Position numbers and translations under genes: made by a program. Source: Micromonosporaceae bacterium (lineage in GTDB: Bacteria; Actinomycetota; Actinomycetes; Mycobacteriales; Micromonosporaceae). Taken from it: 9,348 bases of DNA. A model generated the notes under the pieces. The model saw only the letters and a program-made list of their open reading frames with translations. It was not told the origin of the DNA and searched no databases. Location: NCBI GenBank assembly GCA_019690055.1, contig JADGGF010000147.1, positions 1-9,348 on the forward strand. Direction: 5' to 3'. Shown in pieces: positions 7,701-9,348 of this stretch (positions are counted from its first letter, which is position 1; each line of letters opens with the position of its first letter).

Positions 7701-7944
7701 GGTGCCCGTAGTGCGGCAAGCCGTTGGCGAACGGCGGCCCGTCGTAGAACACGTACTCGTTGGCGCCGTTGGTGCCGGCCTCGCGAGACTCGACCGAGGC
7801 GGCGAACGTCTTGTCGGCGGCCCAGTACTCCAGCACCCGGCGCTCGATCGCCGGCAGGTCGGGACTCGCCGGCACGGCCGACGGGGCGGGGCTCGCCTTG
7901 GTCGTCCGCTTGCGCTTGGGGGCCGCTGTCTTGGGGTACGCCAT
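4768..7944 (-). CDS. ileS: isoleucyl-tRNA synthetase, type 2 (IleRS2)
   Basis: A 1058-residue class Ia synthetase that charges tRNA-Ile in the cytoplasm and hydrolyses mischarged Val-tRNA. The ATP-site signature is HYGH (78-81) in PFANGLPHYGH, and the second signature is KMSKS (627-631). The CP1 editing domain is visible as WTTTPWTLPSN (252-262) and GTGVVHCAPAFGEED (345-359), with the conserved Asp at 359. The anticodon-binding and C-terminal domains fill the rest. Length and motif style match the eukaryote-like type 2 enzymes of actinobacteria, a class associated with mupirocin tolerance. The HxGH order is canonical, not the altered GxHH form of hyper-resistant variants. A 30-residue K/P/A/S-rich N-terminal extension precedes the core. 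The start is supported by AGGAG (7956-7952), 7 nt upstream. Expression is probably set by the T-box leader directly upstream. Confidence 0.98.
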   Translation of the reverse strand: MAYPKTAAPKRKRTTKASPAPSAVPASPDLPAIERRVLEYWAADKTFAASVESREAGTNGANEYVFYDGPPFANGLPHYGHLLTGYVKDVVPRYQTMRGRRVERRFGWDCHGLPAEVEAEKQLGISTKAEILDLGVSKFNDACRTSVLRYTAEWERYVTRQARWVDFANDYKTLDLSYMESVMWAFKTLYDKGLIYEGFRVLAYCWRCETPLSNTETRMDDVYRDRQDPTLAVWFRLLTKTGKPTKEKIAVWTTTPWTLPSNLALAVGPDIEYAVLERDGEKAYVGVDRLSYYEKELEGWTRTGTVKGSKLVGRRYEPLFDFLVEQAGPNAYRVLGADFVTTDEGTGVVHCAPAFGEEDQTLCNANGIPTIVTVDDHTKFTSLVPPYQGMQVFEANKHIIRALKERGVVLRQETYTHSYPHCWRCDTPLVYKAVSSWFVAVTKFKDRMVELNQQITWVPGHVKDGSFGKWLANARDWSISRNRFWGSPIPVWKSDDPAYPRVDVYGSLEELERDFGVKVTDLHRPMVDELVRPNPDDPTGKSMMRRVPEVLDCWFESGSMPFAQVHYPFENQEWFEHHYPGDFIVEYIGQTRGWFYTMHVLATALFDRPAFRTCVSHGILLGSDGRKMSKSLRNYPDVYEMFDTYGSDAMRWMLMSSPVIRGGDMPVTEAAIRDAVRQVLLPLWNVWYFFTLYANAESYEASSRVDSQNLLDRYVLAKTGELVATVTAQLDAYDISAACQSVRSYLDALTNWYVRRSRDRFWAGDRDAFDTLYTVLETLCRVLAPLAPMTAEEIWRGLTGGRSVHLTEWPDASVFPADPGLVSRMDGVRDVCSAALSLRKTKGLRVRLPLRTLTVATPNAADLEPLADLVADEVNVKQVAFTDDVAAHCEQVLTVVPRALGPRVGSAVQQVIKAVKAGEWSLVDGQPVAAGVTLQEGEYELRLVPRAAEGTAAAAPLEAGGVVILDTEVTPELAAEGLARDVIRVVQQARREAALDVSDRITLAIDASAEVVAAVRAHQEFVASETLATSVSYGDAGADAFAGEAGEGETIRVRVARV

Positions 7945-7947
7945 TGC

Positions 7948-7992
7948 CTCGCTCCTGGAACTGACCGCAGTGGACAGTTACGCGAGGACGAG
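7948..7992 (-). promoter_or_regulatory. Shine-Dalgarno sequestrator hairpin of ileS
   Basis: CTCGTCCT (7992-7985) can pair with AGGA-G-CGAG (7956-7948) with one bulged G, burying the ribosome binding site AGGAG. Above an internal loop, AACTG and CAGTT (both between 7980 and 7957) form a second helix capped by a short CC/GG pairing. The left arm is also the 3' strand of both antisequestrator helices, so the two folds exclude each other. Confidence 0.75.
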
Positions 7993-8018
7993 CCGACCGG
8001 CCCGCGGTACCACCTCGC
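7982..8018 (-). promoter_or_regulatory. T-box antisequestrator
   Basis: Helix A1 is GCGAGG (8018-8013) with CCTCGC (7987-7982). The 7-nt bulge TGGTACC is at 8012-8006. Helix A2 is GCGGGCC (8005-7999) with GGCTCGT (7994-7988), including two G-U pairs, closed by the tetraloop GGTC. This is the canonical antiterminator geometry. The bulge tetranucleotide UGGU complements the ACCA end expected for tRNA-Ile. Confidence 0.9.
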
Positions 8019-8030
8019 TTGGCCCCGAGC

Positions 8031-8062
8031 CTCGGGCGACGCTCGCCACGAGCATCGCCGAG
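8031..8062 (-). promoter_or_regulatory. Stem III hairpin of the T-box leader
   Basis: An 11-bp stem, GGCGATGCTCG (8059-8049) with CGAGCGTCGCC (8045-8035), encloses the triloop TGG and has one U-G pair. CTC/GAG extends it by three pairs past a bulged C. It sits between the Stem I/II region and the T-box core, where T-box leaders carry Stem III. Confidence 0.6.
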
Positions 8063-8194
8063 AGTCGGAACCCGCTCATTCGTCGGCTGTGACGGGCCGC
8101 CCCGTCCGGTTCTACTGAGGCCGCCCGAGGCATCGAAACGGCCCGTTCTTCCGGAGGCTCACCGGTGATTGCCGGGTCAACGCCGTTGCCAACC

Positions 8195-8200
8195 AGGCTA
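8195..8200 (-). promoter_or_regulatory. possible -10 element of the ileS leader
   Basis: TAGCCT at 8200-8195 fits TANNNT and would start the transcript near 8188, just before Stem I of the T-box. This is the expected place for a short-Stem-I leader. No clear -35 box is visible 16-18 nt upstream, so the call is tentative. Confidence 0.35.
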
Positions 8201-8233
8201 CCCGAGCGGTCGCCGGGCGCACGACCAGGTATC

Positions 8234-8286
8234 CAGCCGGCCGATCGGCGACGGGTCGACCTCGTGGGCACCGATCACCTCGGCTG
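8234..8286 (-). terminator. possible hairpin terminator after the eccE-like gene
   Basis: Nested inverted repeats follow the stop codon by 8 nt: CAGCCG (8286-8281) with CGGCTG (8239-8234), and GATCGG (8276-8271) with CCGATC (8248-8243), around a 22-nt loop. There is no T-tract. It would separate the upstream gene from the ileS leader. Confidence 0.35.
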
Positions 8287-8294
8287 ACCGATCG

Positions 8295-9348
8295 CTATCG
8301 GTGCACGAGCGGACGCGTCACCCGGGCAGAGGCGGTGGGAGCGGTGGCCCAGGCGGCCGGGGCCTGCTCGCCGTCGAGCCGGAGCACCCGTACGGACTGG
8401 GCGGCCGCCGCGCTGACCACCTGCTCGCAGACGCGGCGCAGGGCCGCCGGCGCCGCCGTGACCGCCGCGGTCACCGTGGCGCCGGCCGCGAGTTCGTCGT
8501 CACCGGTTCTGCGGTACGTGACGCCGTCACCGGTCCTGACGTCCGCGACCCCGTCGCGGCGATCGAACCGCACGCTGAGATGGCTCACCCCGCCCGCGAG
8601 CGTCCCGTGGGCCAGGCGCCACCCGGCGACCGCGTAGTGGGTCCGGACCGTACGCCCGGCCCGCCACCAGCTCCAGTGCTCCTGCGGCGGCCCGTCCAGC
8701 CCGGTCGCCTCGACGAGAGTGGGGACCAGACCGTCCGGCGTGACCGGCCGGGCCGGCCAGCCGGCCGCGTCGAGCGTCCGTACGGCCTTCGCCACCGCCG
8801 CCGCGACCGTGCGCTCGACGGCGCTGACGCCCCCGCTGCGTTCCGTCGCCAGCGCGTCCGCGGGCGTCACCCGCACCGCCACCCAGGCTGGGCGGGGCTG
8901 TCCGGAGCTCGCCCCGGGCACCAGCACCACCTGCACCGCCGAGACCTGCTCGAGCAGGGCCGCGAGCTCGCGGTACGGCACCGACCGGGCGGCGGCCGAG
9001 CCGGGCAGGGGCGCGGGCTGCGGCACGACCTCTCCGGGACGGGGCGCCGCGGTGGTGGGAGCCCAGACGCTCTCCGCCGGCCCGCCCGCCGGGGCGGCCA
9101 CCAGGTCGTCGTCCCAGAGCGACCCGATCTCGGCCACCGCGAACCAGCCCTCCGCATCGGTGCCGACCGCGACCGGATGCCCGCCGACCGTGACCGATCG
9201 AAGCGAGAACTCCGGCGCGAGCGTGCGGAGCCAGGCCACGGGCACGGGAACCGCCCCGGCGTCGACGGCCGCCGTCACGAGCTGCGCGGCCGCCAGGCGA
9301 CGCCGCCGCCGGAACCGGTGCGACAGCGCCACCGCCTCGTACCACCAC
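8295..9348 (-). CDS. eccE: type VII secretion protein EccE-like (partial, 5' end outside window)
   Basis: The frame is open to the right edge, where it reads WWYEAVALSHRFRRRRR. About 350 residues are visible and the N-terminus is missing. EccE proteins have two N-terminal membrane segments followed by a W-x-x-E basic stretch and a soluble domain. The visible part fits from that stretch onward: a VTVGGHPVAVGTDAEGWFAV β-segment, a proline/alanine-rich linker, a VAVRVTPADALA strand-helix, a long alanine-rich helix before GWPARPVTPDGL, then the WSWWRAGRTVRTHYAVAGWR segment typical of the family. EccE is a peripheral subunit of the ESX membrane complex and binds EccC/EccB/EccD. A GTG at 9332 could be taken as the start, but the sequence upstream of it also looks like family sequence, so I treat the gene as truncated by the window. 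The assignment is by pattern recognition. Confidence 0.78.
   Translation of the reverse strand, partial: WWYEAVALSHRFRRRRRLAAAQLVTAAVDAGAVPVPVAWLRTLAPEFSLRSVTVGGHPVAVGTDAEGWFAVAEIGSLWDDDLVAAPAGGPAESVWAPTTAAPRPGEVVPQPAPLPGSAAARSVPYRELAALLEQVSAVQVVLVPGASSGQPRPAWVAVRVTPADALATERSGGVSAVERTVAAAVAKAVRTLDAAGWPARPVTPDGLVPTLVEATGLDGPPQEHWSWWRAGRTVRTHYAVAGWRLAHGTLAGGVSHLSVRFDRRDGVADVRTGDGVTYRRTGDDELAAGATVTAAVTAAPAALRRVCEQVVSAAAAQSVRVLRLDGEQAPAAWATAPTASARVTRPLVHR

Larger units (their letters stand above)
7945..8180 (-). promoter_or_regulatory. translational T-box riboswitch (tRNA-Ile) of ileS
   Basis: The leader binds tRNA-Ile and frees the ileS ribosome binding site when the tRNA is uncharged. The T-box core AGGTGGTACCGCGGG is at 8015-8001. 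Stem I is very short: CCCG (8176-8173) pairs with CGGG (8145-8142), and CCGG (8165-8162) with CCGG (8154-8151). The internal loop between them shows ATC (8169-8167), an isoleucine codon, followed by a purine. An AGTAGAACCGG element (8116-8106) resembles the Stem II S-turn region. A long Stem III hairpin is at 8062-8031. No terminator hairpin with a T-run lies before the gene, so control is inferred to be translational, as described for actinobacterial ileS leaders. The limits are approximate. Confidence 0.95.

Noticed and set aside
6562..8118. Long open frame of 518 codons on the plus strand
   Set aside because: It runs antisense through ileS and its leader. Its composition is that of a complement frame in GC-rich coding DNA, and it has no recognisable domain.
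7945..8180. Transcription-terminating T-box
   Set aside because: No terminator stem with a T-run lies between the T-box core and the ileS start; the alternative helix covers the ribosome binding site instead.

Overview
The window is very GC-rich and has the codon use and gene families of an actinomycete. The closest fit is Micromonosporaceae or a relative. Pointers are a GPP34-family protein, a NhaA antiporter fused to a DsbA-like domain, a type 2 isoleucyl-tRNA synthetase behind a translational T-box leader, and an EccE-like type VII secretion protein. The family-level assignment is inference; the phylum is secure.

Layout, left to right. Bases 1-79 are the visible end of a 20-bp tandem repeat array. 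A GPP34-family gene (83-718, minus) follows. Then come about 920 bp without a convincing gene (719-1638), holding two degenerate tandem-repeat tracts and a few palindromes. A small conserved cysteine-rich protein (1639-2028, plus) ends at a strong intrinsic terminator whose right arm and T-tract form the 3' end of the convergent plsC-like acyltransferase gene (2073-2738, minus). An 85-bp gap carrying a recognisable plsC promoter separates plsC from the divergent nhaA-dsbA fusion (2824-4716, plus). A hairpin lies between nhaA and the convergent ileS (4768-7944, minus). Upstream of ileS is an approximately 235-nt T-box leader. The window ends inside an eccE-like gene (8295 to the right edge, minus).

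Most genes are unrelated housekeeping or envelope functions: phospholipid synthesis, Na+/H+ homeostasis with a thiol-redox domain, isoleucine charging, and part of an ESX/type VII export machine. They appear to be separate transcription units. The best-resolved regulatory system is the ileS leader. It has a short specifier hairpin displaying AUC (Ile) and a T-box bulge UGGU that matches the ACCA end of uncharged tRNA-Ile. Its antisequestrator and Shine-Dalgarno-sequestering helices share the same bases, so the predicted control is of translation initiation and not transcription termination. I found no phage, IS element, CRISPR array, rRNA or tRNA gene, and no clearly unprecedented system.
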